Of a stretch of DNA of 27,546 bases, positions 1-5,397 are shown in pieces (within the stretch, counting starts at the first letter, position 1; each line of letters begins with the position of its first letter). The notes below the pieces were generated by a model, which was not told the origin of the DNA, did no database searches, and saw only the letters and a program-made list of their open reading frames with translations. The DNA comes from a virus, in the IMG/VR virus record IMGVR_UViG_3300025070_000176, positions 1 through 27,546 of that record; one strand, written 5' to 3'. The position numbers and the translations under genes were made by a program.

Positions 1-78
1 TGGCGTGGTGGTTTGGTGGTGTGTGGTGGTGGTGGTGGTGGGGTTTGGTGGTGGGTGGTGGTGGGTGGTTGGGGGTGG
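1..78. repeat. G/T-rich low-complexity tract, possible G-quadruplex
   Basis: The stretch is built almost entirely from GGT, GTGG and GGG units with no A or C runs, and it ends directly against the first copy of the 17-bp palindrome. Many closely spaced G-runs on the plus strand could allow a G-quadruplex. Open frames crossing it would encode only Val/Gly/Trp repeats and are not believable genes. It may continue left of the window. Confidence 0.6.
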
Positions 79-95
79 TGTCTATTCAGTAGACG
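79..95. repeat. 17-bp palindrome, copy 1
   Basis: TGTCTATTCAGTAGACG: it matches the consensus TGTCTATTCAGTAGACA except at the last base. The half-sites TGTCTA and TAGACA are inverted around a 5-bp core. This copy lies about 52 bp upstream of the -33 box of the first promoter and directly after the G-rich tract. Confidence 0.8.
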
Positions 96-147
96 TGGGG
101 CCTACCTTATATAGGCAAAAAAAATATTCGTTTTTTTTCGTGTTTTG

Positions 148-178
148 TTTGGTGGTTTGTTTTCCTTGCCTATCTTTG
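148..178 (+). promoter_or_regulatory. Bacteroidota-type promoter P1
   Basis: TTTG (148-151), a 19-bp spacer and TATCTTTG (171-178) match the -33 TTTG and -7 TAnnTTTG consensus of Bacteroidota sigma factors. The expected transcript start, a few bases after 178, falls on or beside the ATG at 183. This makes the ATG at 210 the more likely start of the downstream gene. Confidence 0.75.
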
Positions 179-209
179 TGTCATGAATCAAACAAACACA
201 CCCAACAAA

Positions 210-494
210 ATGACTTATTCACACACCACCAACCTGTTCAGCGACTACAAACTACCCACGGGGGAGGCGCGTTATGAGTTCGCACAATTTCGGACCCGTG
301 CAATGAATTTAACCACGCGTGAACTGCATTCGGTTTGGGCCTCAAATAAAAACGCCGTCAATGACTACAAAGACACCCCGTCTTTGCAACACTACTGCAT
401 AACGGCCGCCGCACGGCGTGACTTTTGCGCCGCCGTTTTGAACGGGATGCGCGGGGTCCGTTTTGACTACGCTACGGATTCATTCGCCCTCTAA
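210..494 (+). CDS. hypothetical protein, first gene after P1
   Basis: I do not recognise this 94-residue product. It has no obvious membrane segment or metal motif and is mixed polar, with several Arg and aromatic residues. The frame is also open from an ATG at 183, but that codon would sit at the predicted transcript start. The ATG at 210 has an A-rich leader of about 25 nt, typical of Bacteroidota translation starts, so I prefer it. The gene stands alone between promoters P1 and P2. No terminator-like hairpin is visible in the 40 bases after its stop. Confidence 0.6.
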   Translation: MTYSHTTNLFSDYKLPTGEARYEFAQFRTRAMNLTTRELHSVWASNKNAVNDYKDTPSLQHYCITAAARRDFCAAVLNGMRGVRFDYATDSFAL

Positions 495-511
495 AAAAAC
501 ATTCATTTTTA

Positions 512-542
512 TTTGGTAGTTCAAATTTTCTGACTACCTTTG
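512..542 (+). promoter_or_regulatory. Bacteroidota-type promoter P2
   Basis: TTTG (512-515), exactly 19 bp, then TACCTTTG (535-542). The transcript leader up to the ATG at 581 is about 32 nt, almost free of G and made of repeated ATTC/ATTT units, with no Shine-Dalgarno sequence. A palindrome copy lies about 65 bp downstream, inside the gene. Confidence 0.8.
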
Positions 543-580
543 TTCTGTTCATTCATTTATTCATTCATTATTTTATTCAG

Positions 581-1126
581 ATGAAAAACTTCACATTCAC
601 CCCTCAAGTCTATTCAGTAGACACCCCTGCAACCGACGTCCGCAAAGACGCCCGCAAATTTGCAAAGGCGGCCACGACCAACGGCCGCACCACCCTAACC
701 AACCAACTCAAGCACGCCGCCGCATTGGCCGCGTTGGATGCCCAAAGGAAAGCGGGCGCCCTAGTCGATGACGCCACAGGCAAACCCCTAACCCAAAACC
801 AACTAATCGAATGGGTTGGCACACTTAAGCGGGCAATGTTCCTTCGCTACATTCAAGCGGCAAAGTTCACCACGTTGCAAATTGAAGACTACGTCCAAGA
901 CTGCGAAGAAAACCAGACCGCGCCAAACATTAGCGGGCTGATTAAGGCATACGCCACCAAGAAAGAAAAGGAAGGACCGAAGCCCGTGGGCACATTGACC
1001 AAGGCCAAAGGGGACACCCCCGGCTTCAATGTGACGTTGTTCGAGGACGGCACTTTCAAGGCGTCAACGGGTGCGGATGCAAAGGAGGTCGCTAAATTGG
1101 TGGCCGCATTCAAGGCCTTCAAATAA
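581..1126 (+). CDS. hypothetical protein, 181 aa, Ala/Lys-rich
   Basis: This protein is not recognised. The product is rich in Ala, Lys and Thr and mostly predicted helical, with a basic N-terminal third (residues 20-60) and a Gly/Thr-containing tail ending in a short helix. Basic helical content would suit a nucleic-acid-associated or structural role, but nothing specific supports one. The start is fixed by promoter P2 and its AT-rich leader. Codons 9-14 (VYSVDT) are the translation of a 17-bp palindrome copy, so that peptide probably reflects a DNA constraint rather than protein function. GC-rich codons (GCC, GGC, CGC) differ from the CTC/CGA-rich genes that start near 1.9 kb. Confidence 0.7.
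   Translation: MKNFTFTPQVYSVDTPATDVRKDARKFAKAATTNGRTTLTNQLKHAAALAALDAQRKAGALVDDATGKPLTQNQLIEWVGTLKRAMFLRYIQAAKFTTLQIEDYVQDCEENQTAPNISGLIKAYATKKEKEGPKPVGTLTKAKGDTPGFNVTLFEDGTFKASTGADAKEVAKLVAAFKAFK
607..623. repeat. 17-bp palindrome, copy 2
   Basis: AGTCTATTCAGTAGACA: only the first base differs from the consensus. It lies inside the coding region, 26 bp after the start codon, and is read as VYSVD. Confidence 0.8.
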
Positions 1127-1137
1127 GGTGGGCGCGG

Positions 1138-1154
1138 TGTCTATTCAGTAGACA
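1138..1154. repeat. 17-bp palindrome, copy 3
   Basis: Exact consensus TGTCTATTCAGTAGACA, 12 bp after the stop codon of the 181-aa gene and just before a hairpin and a C-rich repeat tract. Confidence 0.85.
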
Positions 1155-1167
1155 CCCGCGGCAAAGG

Positions 1168-1188
1168 GAGGGTGCAACCCGCACCCTC
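1168..1188 (+). other. GC-rich hairpin
   Basis: GAGGGTGC (1168-1175) pairs perfectly with GCACCCTC (1181-1188) around the loop AACCC. No T-run follows, so it is not a standard intrinsic terminator. Its place after a gene and a palindrome copy suggests a role at the transcript 3' end. Confidence 0.5.
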
Positions 1189-1245
1189 TCCAACCCGCCA
1201 CCCCCGCCACGTCCAACCCGCCACCCCCGCCACCCGCCACCCCCG
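1189..1245. repeat. C-rich tandem repeats (about 2.5 copies, 23-bp period)
   Basis: A 22-nt unit beginning TCCAACCCGCCACC occurs at 1189-1210 and again, identical, at 1212-1233. A shortened copy follows to about 1245. The minus strand is a series of G-runs with G-quadruplex potential. Together with the G-rich tract at 1-78, which lies on the opposite strand, it brackets the first two genes and palindrome copies 1-3. The whole stretch 1127-1442 otherwise holds no believable gene. Confidence 0.7.
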
Positions 1246-1280
1246 GAAATGCGCATACGCACACATTTATTTAAGGAAAT

Positions 1281-1318
1281 TTTCCCCCAAAAAAGTTGGG
1301 ATTTCCCCCAAAAAAAGT
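1281..1318. repeat. two direct repeats TTTCCCCC-A6/7-GT
   Basis: TTTCCCCCAAAAAAGT (1281-1296) is repeated with one extra A at 1302-1318, giving a 21-bp period. The stretch lies in the gene-poor part between 1127 and 1442. No function is assigned. Confidence 0.6.
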
Positions 1319-1442
1319 AGTCATGATTTCCAGAGTTTCCCTCCATCCCCGCCACCAAAAAATCCACCCGCATGGTTCGTGCAAATCTCCTGGTAGTAAG
1401 GCACCCAATCGTTCTTCCCGTGCCCGTTCAAAGACCGATGCA

Positions 1443-1631
1443 ATGACCACCCGCATCAGCATGTGTACTGCGTTCAATGCAGAGGTGGACATGCACGTGT
1501 CCAAGTCACCTGATGTCTATTCAGTAGACACATCCACACATTCAGATCGAGAGGTCAACCGCCAACTCAAAAAGTTGTACGGCCGTGCTTGGCAAAAGGT
1601 CAAGGCAGGTCATCCACACTATGCCCTTTGA
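1443..1631 (+). CDS. hypothetical small protein, 62 aa
   Basis: This short frame is not recognised. The frame is open further upstream from a TTG near 1296, but that part translates C-rich repeats and looks non-coding. The first plausible ATG is 1443, with another at 1461. The C-terminal half is basic (NRQLKKLYGRAWQKVKAG) and could be a small helical nucleic-acid-binding segment. Codons in the middle spell DVYSVDT because a palindrome copy lies there. It has no clear promoter of its own. Coding status is uncertain. Confidence 0.4.
   Translation: MTTRISMCTAFNAEVDMHVSKSPDVYSVDTSTHSDREVNRQLKKLYGRAWQKVKAGHPHYAL
1514..1530. repeat. 17-bp palindrome, copy 4
   Basis: Exact consensus TGTCTATTCAGTAGACA, in frame as VYSVD inside the possible 62-aa gene. 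Confidence 0.85.
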
Positions 1632-1659
1632 TTCACCCACATCCACACACACATACACC

Positions 1660-1776
1660 ATGGAACCAATGACAGCCCAGATGTCCGACGCCACGTTGGT
1701 TGGACTCTACATCGTACTCACCATCGCGGTCCTAGCTATCCTGTTCTGGGACCCACTTAAAAACCAAGTGGACTGA
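1660..1776 (+). CDS. small membrane protein, 38 aa
   Basis: From the ATG at 1660 the product is 38 residues with one strongly hydrophobic segment (LVGLYIVLTIAVLAILFW, about residues 12-29). A short polar N-terminus precedes it, and LKNQVD follows. This is a single-pass membrane peptide of unknown role. The frame also has an ATG at 1621 overlapping the upstream stop, but the sequence before 1660 is Thr/His repeats, so I prefer the shorter form. The stop codon directly abuts palindrome copy 5. Tiny membrane peptides recur through this early region. Confidence 0.5.
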   Translation: MEPMTAQMSDATLVGLYIVLTIAVLAILFWDPLKNQVD

Positions 1777-1793
1777 TGTCTACTCAGTAGACA
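1777..1793. repeat. 17-bp palindrome, copy 5 (most symmetrical)
   Basis: TGTCTACTCAGTAGACA: both 8-bp arms are perfectly complementary around a single central base. It begins at the base after a stop codon (TGA 1774-1776). Confidence 0.85.
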
Positions 1794-1811
1794 CCACATC
1801 AAACCCCGAAT

Positions 1812-1851
1812 CTCTCAACCTCTCGAGCTCTCGAGCTCTCGACCTCTCGAC
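1812..1851 (+). repeat. five tandem copies of CTCTCRAS
   Basis: CTCTCAAC, CTCTCGAG, CTCTCGAG, CTCTCGAC and CTCTCGAC follow one another without gaps in the noncoding stretch between copy 5 of the palindrome and the next gene. CTCGA is also frequent inside the downstream genes. Confidence 0.75.
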
Positions 1852-1871
1852 ATTCTCAAATCTTAGAACTC

Positions 1872-1952
1872 ATGAACATTCAACTCCATGACGTATTGTA
1901 CGTCGCATCATTCCTCATCGTCGTTTCATTCGCAATCATCTCAAACCTTTGA
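1872..1952 (+). CDS. tiny membrane peptide, 26 aa
   Basis: The ATG at 1872 opens a 26-codon frame ending at TGA 1950-1952. After a short polar start (MNIQLHD) the rest is one hydrophobic helix (VLYVASFLIVVSFAIISNL). The next gene begins three bases after the stop, so translational coupling is plausible. Its function is unknown. It could be a membrane effector or a leader peptide. A much longer frame covering this stretch (to 2529) is Ser/Thr-rich junk and conflicts with the gene at 1956. Confidence 0.45.
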   Translation: MNIQLHDVLYVASFLIVVSFAIISNL

Positions 1953-1955
1953 ACC

Positions 1956-2339
1956 ATGGCAACTCGAGCAACCATCTACATCCTCAGCGAGGACAAGCAA
2001 GGCGTCCACCAAGATTACAAAGTGTACAAGCACTGGAGCGGAAATCCCGAAGCAACTCTCGAATGGCTTGAGGACTTCAACAAGTCTTTCTCAGCCGATC
2101 GAGGCGACGACCCCCAATACAAGTTTGCTCAGCTCTTGCGCTCAAGCAGCAGGGACTCTAGAAAGTACGGACTCGACGACTCCAACACCACCGGGTGGGG
2201 CGTCGTGCCAATCGATGCCGACTGCAACGAAGAGTGGGAGTACTATCTCAACGTCGATGGCTCAGTCACTCACCGACCTGTCGAACGTCACTACGATGAA
2301 AACGGCAAGCTCTGCATTACCTATTACTCTCCGGATTAA
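1956..2339 (+). CDS. hypothetical protein, 127 aa
   Basis: This gene is not assigned to a family. The product begins MATRATIYILSE and is acidic with many Trp and Tyr residues (WSGNPEATLEWLEDF, EEWEYYLNVDG), predicted as a mixed alpha/beta globular protein. Proteins with an N-terminal ATRATIYI-type strand followed by a YKHWSG-like motif are common among short phage and plasmid unknowns, which gives some support but no function. The start ATG is the only one at the N-terminus. The gene belongs to the tightly packed early train and uses many CTC and CGA codons. Confidence 0.75.
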   Translation: MATRATIYILSEDKQGVHQDYKVYKHWSGNPEATLEWLEDFNKSFSADRGDDPQYKFAQLLRSSSRDSRKYGLDDSNTTGWGVVPIDADCNEEWEYYLNVDGSVTHRPVERHYDENGKLCITYYSPD

Positions 2340-2370
2340 CCGCTACTCCAGTAGCACAAACCTTTATACT

Positions 2371-2529
2371 ATGTCTTATACCAATCAACGCACGACCACA
2401 AAGCGTCGCCGCATCTCCCTCGACCAACTCATCAAGCGCAAGTACGCAGAGCTCGACCCGATCGAGCGAACACGAGTGGCCATCAAGCTCATGAACCAAG
2501 GTATCCAACCCACAATGCCACGACCATGA
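2371..2529 (+). CDS. hypothetical small basic protein, 52 aa
   Basis: The ATG at 2371 follows the leader CTTTATACT, very like the leader of the GP88-like gene (TTATATACT). The 52-residue product is strongly basic near the N-terminus (TTTKRRR) and helical after it (LDQLIKRKYAELDPIERTRVAIKLM), which would suit a small DNA- or RNA-binding protein. Its stop overlaps the next start at 2526 (ATGA). No family was recognised. Confidence 0.6.
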   Translation: MSYTNQRTTTKRRRISLDQLIKRKYAELDPIERTRVAIKLMNQGIQPTMPRP

Positions 2530-2801
2530 AAATGACCTCTCAAGACATCATCAACTACATCGAACAAGACCTCAAGGTCTACTCTCTCGTCAGCTCGAGC
2601 ATCTATCCAAGCGAAGCATACACACGAGTATTTGCACGACGAGAGGATGCCCTCAAGGCTTTTGCTGAGGAGCGTCAGTACGCTCTCGACAGACACCCAG
2701 AAGCCACGATCCATGACGACCATCCCAACGTCTTCTATCTCGACGACGAAGGCAGTGACGTCTTGCTGCACTTAGAAATCCACGAATCCACAATCCAATG
2801 A
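2526..2801 (+). CDS. hypothetical protein, 91 aa
   Basis: This is an acidic 91-residue protein with no recognised family. The N-terminal segment is helical (TSQDIINYIEQDLKVYSLV), followed by a region rich in Arg/Glu (FARREDALKAFAEERQYAL) and a C-terminal part with strands and an acidic turn (FYLDDEGSD). It overlaps the genes on both sides by 4 bases, so it is translationally coupled within the early train. A second in-frame Met lies two codons in. No regulatory site was seen inside. Confidence 0.7.
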   Translation: MKMTSQDIINYIEQDLKVYSLVSSSIYPSEAYTRVFARREDALKAFAEERQYALDRHPEATIHDDHPNVFYLDDEGSDVLLHLEIHESTIQ

Positions 2802-3088
2802 AAGAATTTTTAATCGAACGATGGGGCGTCGAGTCCACAGGAGAGAGCTGGGCTCGCACCACCATCAAGAGCAACGAGCTCATCGCTAGATACGAGGTCG
2901 ACGGAGGTTGCCCAGGCGACGACCTCACACCTCCCGACCCCCCAAGCGTCACGATAACTGGCTTCTTCATCGAGGTGTTCGAGAAGGGAGTCGGTACGCT
3001 CACGATACCTGTACCCGACATCATGCTCAACTCTCTCGACATCAGGGAACTCGAGGACCGCATCGCTGAAGATTTGTCTACTCAATAG
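2798..3088 (+). CDS. hypothetical protein, 96 aa, stop codon inside palindrome
   Basis: This is an unrecognised, acidic, probably beta-rich protein (VTITGFFIEVFEKGVGTLTIPV) with a proline-rich turn (TPPDPP). It overlaps the upstream gene by 4 bases. Its last codons (STQ-stop) are part of palindrome copy 6: the TAG is the TAG of the right half-site. Promoter P3 begins right after, so this gene closes the first transcription unit. Confidence 0.7.
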   Translation: MKEFLIERWGVESTGESWARTTIKSNELIARYEVDGGCPGDDLTPPDPPSVTITGFFIEVFEKGVGTLTIPVPDIMLNSLDIRELEDRIAEDLSTQ

Positions 3089-3091
3089 ACA
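3075..3091. repeat. 17-bp palindrome, copy 6, abutting promoter P3
   Basis: TGTCTACTCAATAGACA has the same arms as the other copies, with the A/G asymmetry of the core on the opposite side. Its last base is directly followed by the TTTG -33 box of P3, a typical place for an activator or repressor site. Confidence 0.85.
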
Positions 3092-3123
3092 TTTGGATAA
3101 TTAAATAAACCACCATATCTTTG
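3092..3123 (+). promoter_or_regulatory. Bacteroidota-type promoter P3
   Basis: TTTG (3092-3095), a 20-bp AT-rich spacer and TATCTTTG (3116-3123). The leader to the ATG at 3141 is about 10-12 nt. Palindrome copy 6 abuts the upstream edge of the -33 box. This is the likely promoter for the long early train to about 10 kb. Confidence 0.8.
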
Positions 3124-3140
3124 TCTCAATCTTATATACT

Positions 3141-3752
3141 ATGAATTTACTCACACAAAACTCCAAGCTCAAGAAAACGAGCAAGGCCGTCGGCCTCAAG
3201 GTTATGAACTTCGGCATCCCCGCTCTTGTCGACCCCGAGTCAGGACGACGCACCTGTCCCTTCGCAGGGTCTTGCGCCAAGTACTGCTATGCTCAGAAGG
3301 GCGCCTACTCTTGGTCCAATGTCAAGCCCGCATTCATCAAGCGCTACCAAGCTACCAAGTGCGCCGACTTTGTCGACATCATGGTTGACGAGGTCAAGCG
3401 CAAGCGAGCCGACATGGTACGGGTTCACGACTCTGGCGACTACTACTCTCGAGCCTACATCGACAAGTGGTTTGCCATCGCTCGAGCCCTGCCCGATGTT
3501 CGCTTCTACTCCTACACCAAGTCTGTCCCCCTGTTTCTCGAGCGTGACGACATCCCGGACAACTTCGACATCATCTTCTCAGAGGGTGGCACACGTGACG
3601 ATCTGATCGACACGACCAAGCACCGCCACGCTCGCATCTTCTCAACCTATGACGACATGACTGCCGAAGGTTATGTCGATGCCATGGCTTCCGACGTTAT
3701 GGCTACCAAGTGGTTCAACCCTTCACCCAATGTCGGACTCGTATTTCACTAA
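3141..3752 (+). CDS. GP88-like phage protein (cysteine cluster)
   Basis: This 203-residue product resembles the phage 'gene product 88' family known from mycobacteriophages. It has TCPFAGSCAKYCYA with Cys39, Cys45 and Cys49 near the N-terminus. VRVHDSGDYYS (residues 93-103) follows, then FYSYTKS (122-128). The three clustered Cys and conserved HDSGD suggest a metal or Fe-S site, and the family recalls radical-SAM-like phage proteins, but the spacing is C-x5-C-x3-C rather than the classical CX3CX2C. The biochemical role of the family is unknown to me. The gene is first after promoter P3, so it is probably expressed early and well. Confidence 0.7.
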   Translation: MNLLTQNSKLKKTSKAVGLKVMNFGIPALVDPESGRRTCPFAGSCAKYCYAQKGAYSWSNVKPAFIKRYQATKCADFVDIMVDEVKRKRADMVRVHDSGDYYSRAYIDKWFAIARALPDVRFYSYTKSVPLFLERDDIPDNFDIIFSEGGTRDDLIDTTKHRHARIFSTYDDMTAEGYVDAMASDVMATKWFNPSPNVGLVFH

Positions 3753-3761
3753 TTGGTAATC

Positions 3762-4076
3762 ATGAAATTCACACACTCCTTCAAGCACACACTCCCCTTT
3801 GTATCAATGCGGACAGCCCACGACGTAGACGTTGACGCTGAGAAGAATGTCGAGATGGACACCTCGGTGTCTATTGACCCTGACCATCAGTATGGTGGGT
3901 GGTACGAAACCTACGACCTCGAAACAGGTGGCGACCGCTTCTATGCAGAGGGTGTGCTCGAAACAGCGCACGATGAGGACGGCAGTGTCCGCCTCACGGG
4001 GTACGACGGATGCTTCGACCTCCCTGAGTATATAACCGATGCTCTTGAATCCAAGGGCGTAATCATTGACCTATGA
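3762..4076 (+). CDS. hypothetical acidic protein, 104 aa
   Basis: This gene is not recognised. The product is acidic (many Asp/Glu), probably beta-rich, with DLETGGDRFYAEGVLETAHDEDG in the middle and a C-terminal FDLPEYITDALESKG segment. The ATG at 3762 follows an AT-rich 9-bp gap after the GP88-like gene. A TTG at 3753 in the same frame is less likely. The stop overlaps the start of the zinc-ribbon gene. Its acidic charge would fit a DNA-mimic inhibitor, but many genes here are acidic, so I draw no conclusion. Confidence 0.7.
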   Translation: MKFTHSFKHTLPFVSMRTAHDVDVDAEKNVEMDTSVSIDPDHQYGGWYETYDLETGGDRFYAEGVLETAHDEDGSVRLTGYDGCFDLPEYITDALESKGVIIDL

Positions 4077-4255
4077 CACAACACAATAAATGCCACAAGT
4101 GCGGAGGCGAGGGCATCTTCCTCGGCTCACAAGAAACAGGGTGGTCCGCAGGAGGTTGGGTACAGCAGTGCCACGACTTCGAATGCGAGGACTGCCAAGC
4201 AACATGGGATGTAACCATGGAAATCACACCAACAACACGAGACAACCATGACTAA
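4073..4255 (+). CDS. small zinc-ribbon protein, 60 aa
   Basis: There are two Cys pairs, CHKCGGEG near residue 7 and FECEDCQATWDV near residue 37, spaced as in a zinc ribbon. This predicts one bound zinc and a compact beta fold. A His (CHDFEC) lies just before the second pair. Such ribbons in phages often contact nucleic acid or RNA polymerase, but nothing here says which. It overlaps the upstream gene by 4 bases and the downstream one by 8. Confidence 0.65.
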   Translation: MTQHNKCHKCGGEGIFLGSQETGWSAGGWVQQCHDFECEDCQATWDVTMEITPTTRDNHD

Positions 4256-4460
4256 GAAAGAACTTATTGACGCCATGTCCGACTGCAAGGATGACGACAT
4301 CGTCACGATTGTCGTCCATGACACCACGGCTTACGAGGACACCTACGATTTCTATGTAGACGCAGTATTTCTCAACCCCTTACACAATAATCACGAATCA
4401 GAAATCCAACTCACACTAATCAACCACCACGATCCCGAACCTCAATACAAACCTGCATGA
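4248..4460 (+). CDS. hypothetical acidic protein, 70 aa
   Basis: This is an unrecognised small acidic protein. MTKKELIDAMSDCKDDDIVTIVVHD suggests a helix, then a strand carrying hydrophobic residues, followed by DTYDFYVDAVFLNPLH and a polar His/Asn-rich tail. A pattern of 'KKELIDALSxxpDDxxV' at the N-terminus is common in short phage unknowns of this size. The gene overlaps both neighbours (8 and 4 bases). Confidence 0.65.
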   Translation: MTKKELIDAMSDCKDDDIVTIVVHDTTAYEDTYDFYVDAVFLNPLHNNHESEIQLTLINHHDPEPQYKPA

Positions 4461-4630
4461 CAATAGACGACATCACCATCCCACCTTTCGACCACATCTT
4501 CGATCACCCCGATGATAACTACGTGATCGTGTCGTGGCGAGAGAACAGGACTCGGTGGTTTCGGGTCGTAGAATATGACGACCTACCAAACCTTACTCCA
4601 CAAAAAATTATGAATCGTAAAAAACTATAA
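4457..4630 (+). CDS. hypothetical small protein, 57 aa
   Basis: The ATG at 4457 overlaps the previous stop (ATGA) and the frame runs 57 codons to TAA 4628-4630. The product has an acidic/His N-terminal half (DHIFDHPDDNYVIVSW) and an Arg-rich middle (RENRTRWFRVVEY). It fills a gap that would otherwise be about 170 bases and its last codons form the leader of the ParB-like gene, whose ATG is 3 bases after the stop. No family was recognised. Confidence 0.6.
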   Translation: MTIDDITIPPFDHIFDHPDDNYVIVSWRENRTRWFRVVEYDDLPNLTPQKIMNRKKL

Positions 4631-4638
4631 GCTATGAA
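4621..4638 (+). promoter_or_regulatory. repeated translation-start block, copy 1
   Basis: AAAACTATAAGCTATGAA includes the start codon (ATG 4634) of the ParB-like gene. The identical 18 bases occur at 5380-5397 around the start of the next gene. It is AT-rich with no Shine-Dalgarno sequence. Confidence 0.55.
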
Positions 4639-5368
4639 TGTCAAATACACCACAAGCCTCGACCAGTTCACCTTCCATCATCAGAACAGGTACATAAACA
4701 AGGGGGCTGTTCGGCGTCTTGCTGAGTCAATCAAGCGAGTCGGCCTCAAAACACCTATCACAGTCTCGAAGAAAGGTGTGATTCTCGATGGTCAACACAG
4801 GGTTGAAGCTATCCGTCTCATCAACAAGACAGCCAAGAAACCAGTCAAGCTATCCTACATTCAGAAGAACATGTCGATGACCGATGTGGCGGAGATGAAC
4901 GCCCATCAGTTGCAGTGGAGAATGAGTGATTGGATTCACTACTACGCTACCGGGGGCAATGAGAACTACGTCAAGTTGCGTCAGGCAGGAGAGAAATACA
5001 AACCCCACAAGATGACGTCAATTTGCGCACTACTCTCGGAGAATGAAGGCGCTCACACAAAGGTTGTCACCAGTGGCAAGTATGTGTATGAAATGACGCC
5101 GGAGAAGCACGCGATTCTTACCAAGCTCATTGCTTACGGGAAGATGAACTCCGCCTTCACAAGTAAGGCAGTGCTGATGGCTATCGTAGACATGAGAAAA
5201 CTTGATGGATTCAACCTCAAGCGCCTCTTCCACGCCCTCGATCAAAACTTCGAAAGCATTCTTACCCAAAGCGGCAAGGACAATTGGGCCAGGCACTTCG
5301 TTCGGTTCTACAACAAAGGACTTAGAACAGGGCGCCTCAGCCCAGACGATTTGCCACGCAGTCACTAA
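4634..5368 (+). CDS. ParB/Srx-like domain protein
   Basis: The N-terminal 75 residues match the ParB/sulfiredoxin-like fold. VRRLAESIKRVGLKTPITV is followed by GVILDGQHRVEAIRLI, which carries the GxHR nucleotide-binding motif. The remaining 170 residues are mostly helical (MSMTDVAEMNAHQLQW and beyond) and could include a helix-turn-helix, but I cannot place one with confidence. Phage proteins of this type act as site-specific DNA binders, CTP/ATP-binding switches or nucleases. It is the best candidate in the window to recognise the 17-bp palindrome, though only by analogy to ParB-parS. It starts at a conserved AT-rich initiation block. Confidence 0.75.
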   Translation: MNVKYTTSLDQFTFHHQNRYINKGAVRRLAESIKRVGLKTPITVSKKGVILDGQHRVEAIRLINKTAKKPVKLSYIQKNMSMTDVAEMNAHQLQWRMSDWIHYYATGGNENYVKLRQAGEKYKPHKMTSICALLSENEGAHTKVVTSGKYVYEMTPEKHAILTKLIAYGKMNSAFTSKAVLMAIVDMRKLDGFNLKRLFHALDQNFESILTQSGKDNWARHFVRFYNKGLRTGRLSPDDLPRSH

Positions 5369-5379
5369 TTAAAAATCTT

Positions 5380-5397
5380 AAAACTATAAGCTATGAA
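5380..5397 (+). promoter_or_regulatory. repeated translation-start block, copy 2
   Basis: Identical to 4621-4638 (AAAACTATAAGCTATGAA), with the ATG at 5393. It sits in the 24-base gap after the ParB-like gene. Confidence 0.55.

Noticed and set aside
5-277. A 90-aa open frame through the G-rich tract, containing VYSVD
   Set aside because: Its first half is Val/Gly/Trp repeats from a low-complexity tract, and it overlaps promoter P1 and the more credible gene at 210.
1172-1396. A 74-aa Pro/His/Arg-rich open frame
   Set aside because: It translates the C-rich tandem repeats and the C5-A6 repeats; no credible start or composition.
1812-1851. Possible CRISPR or minisatellite array
   Set aside because: Units are 8 bp and contiguous with no spacers; it is only a short tandem repeat.
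1888-2529. A 213-aa Ser/Thr-rich open frame
   Set aside because: It overlaps the convincing 127-aa gene at 1956 in another frame. Only its last 52 codons (from 2371) look like a gene, with its own leader.
3868-3881. Half-site GTGTCTATTGACC in the 104-aa gene
   Set aside because: It has only the left arm of the palindrome; no right half-site.
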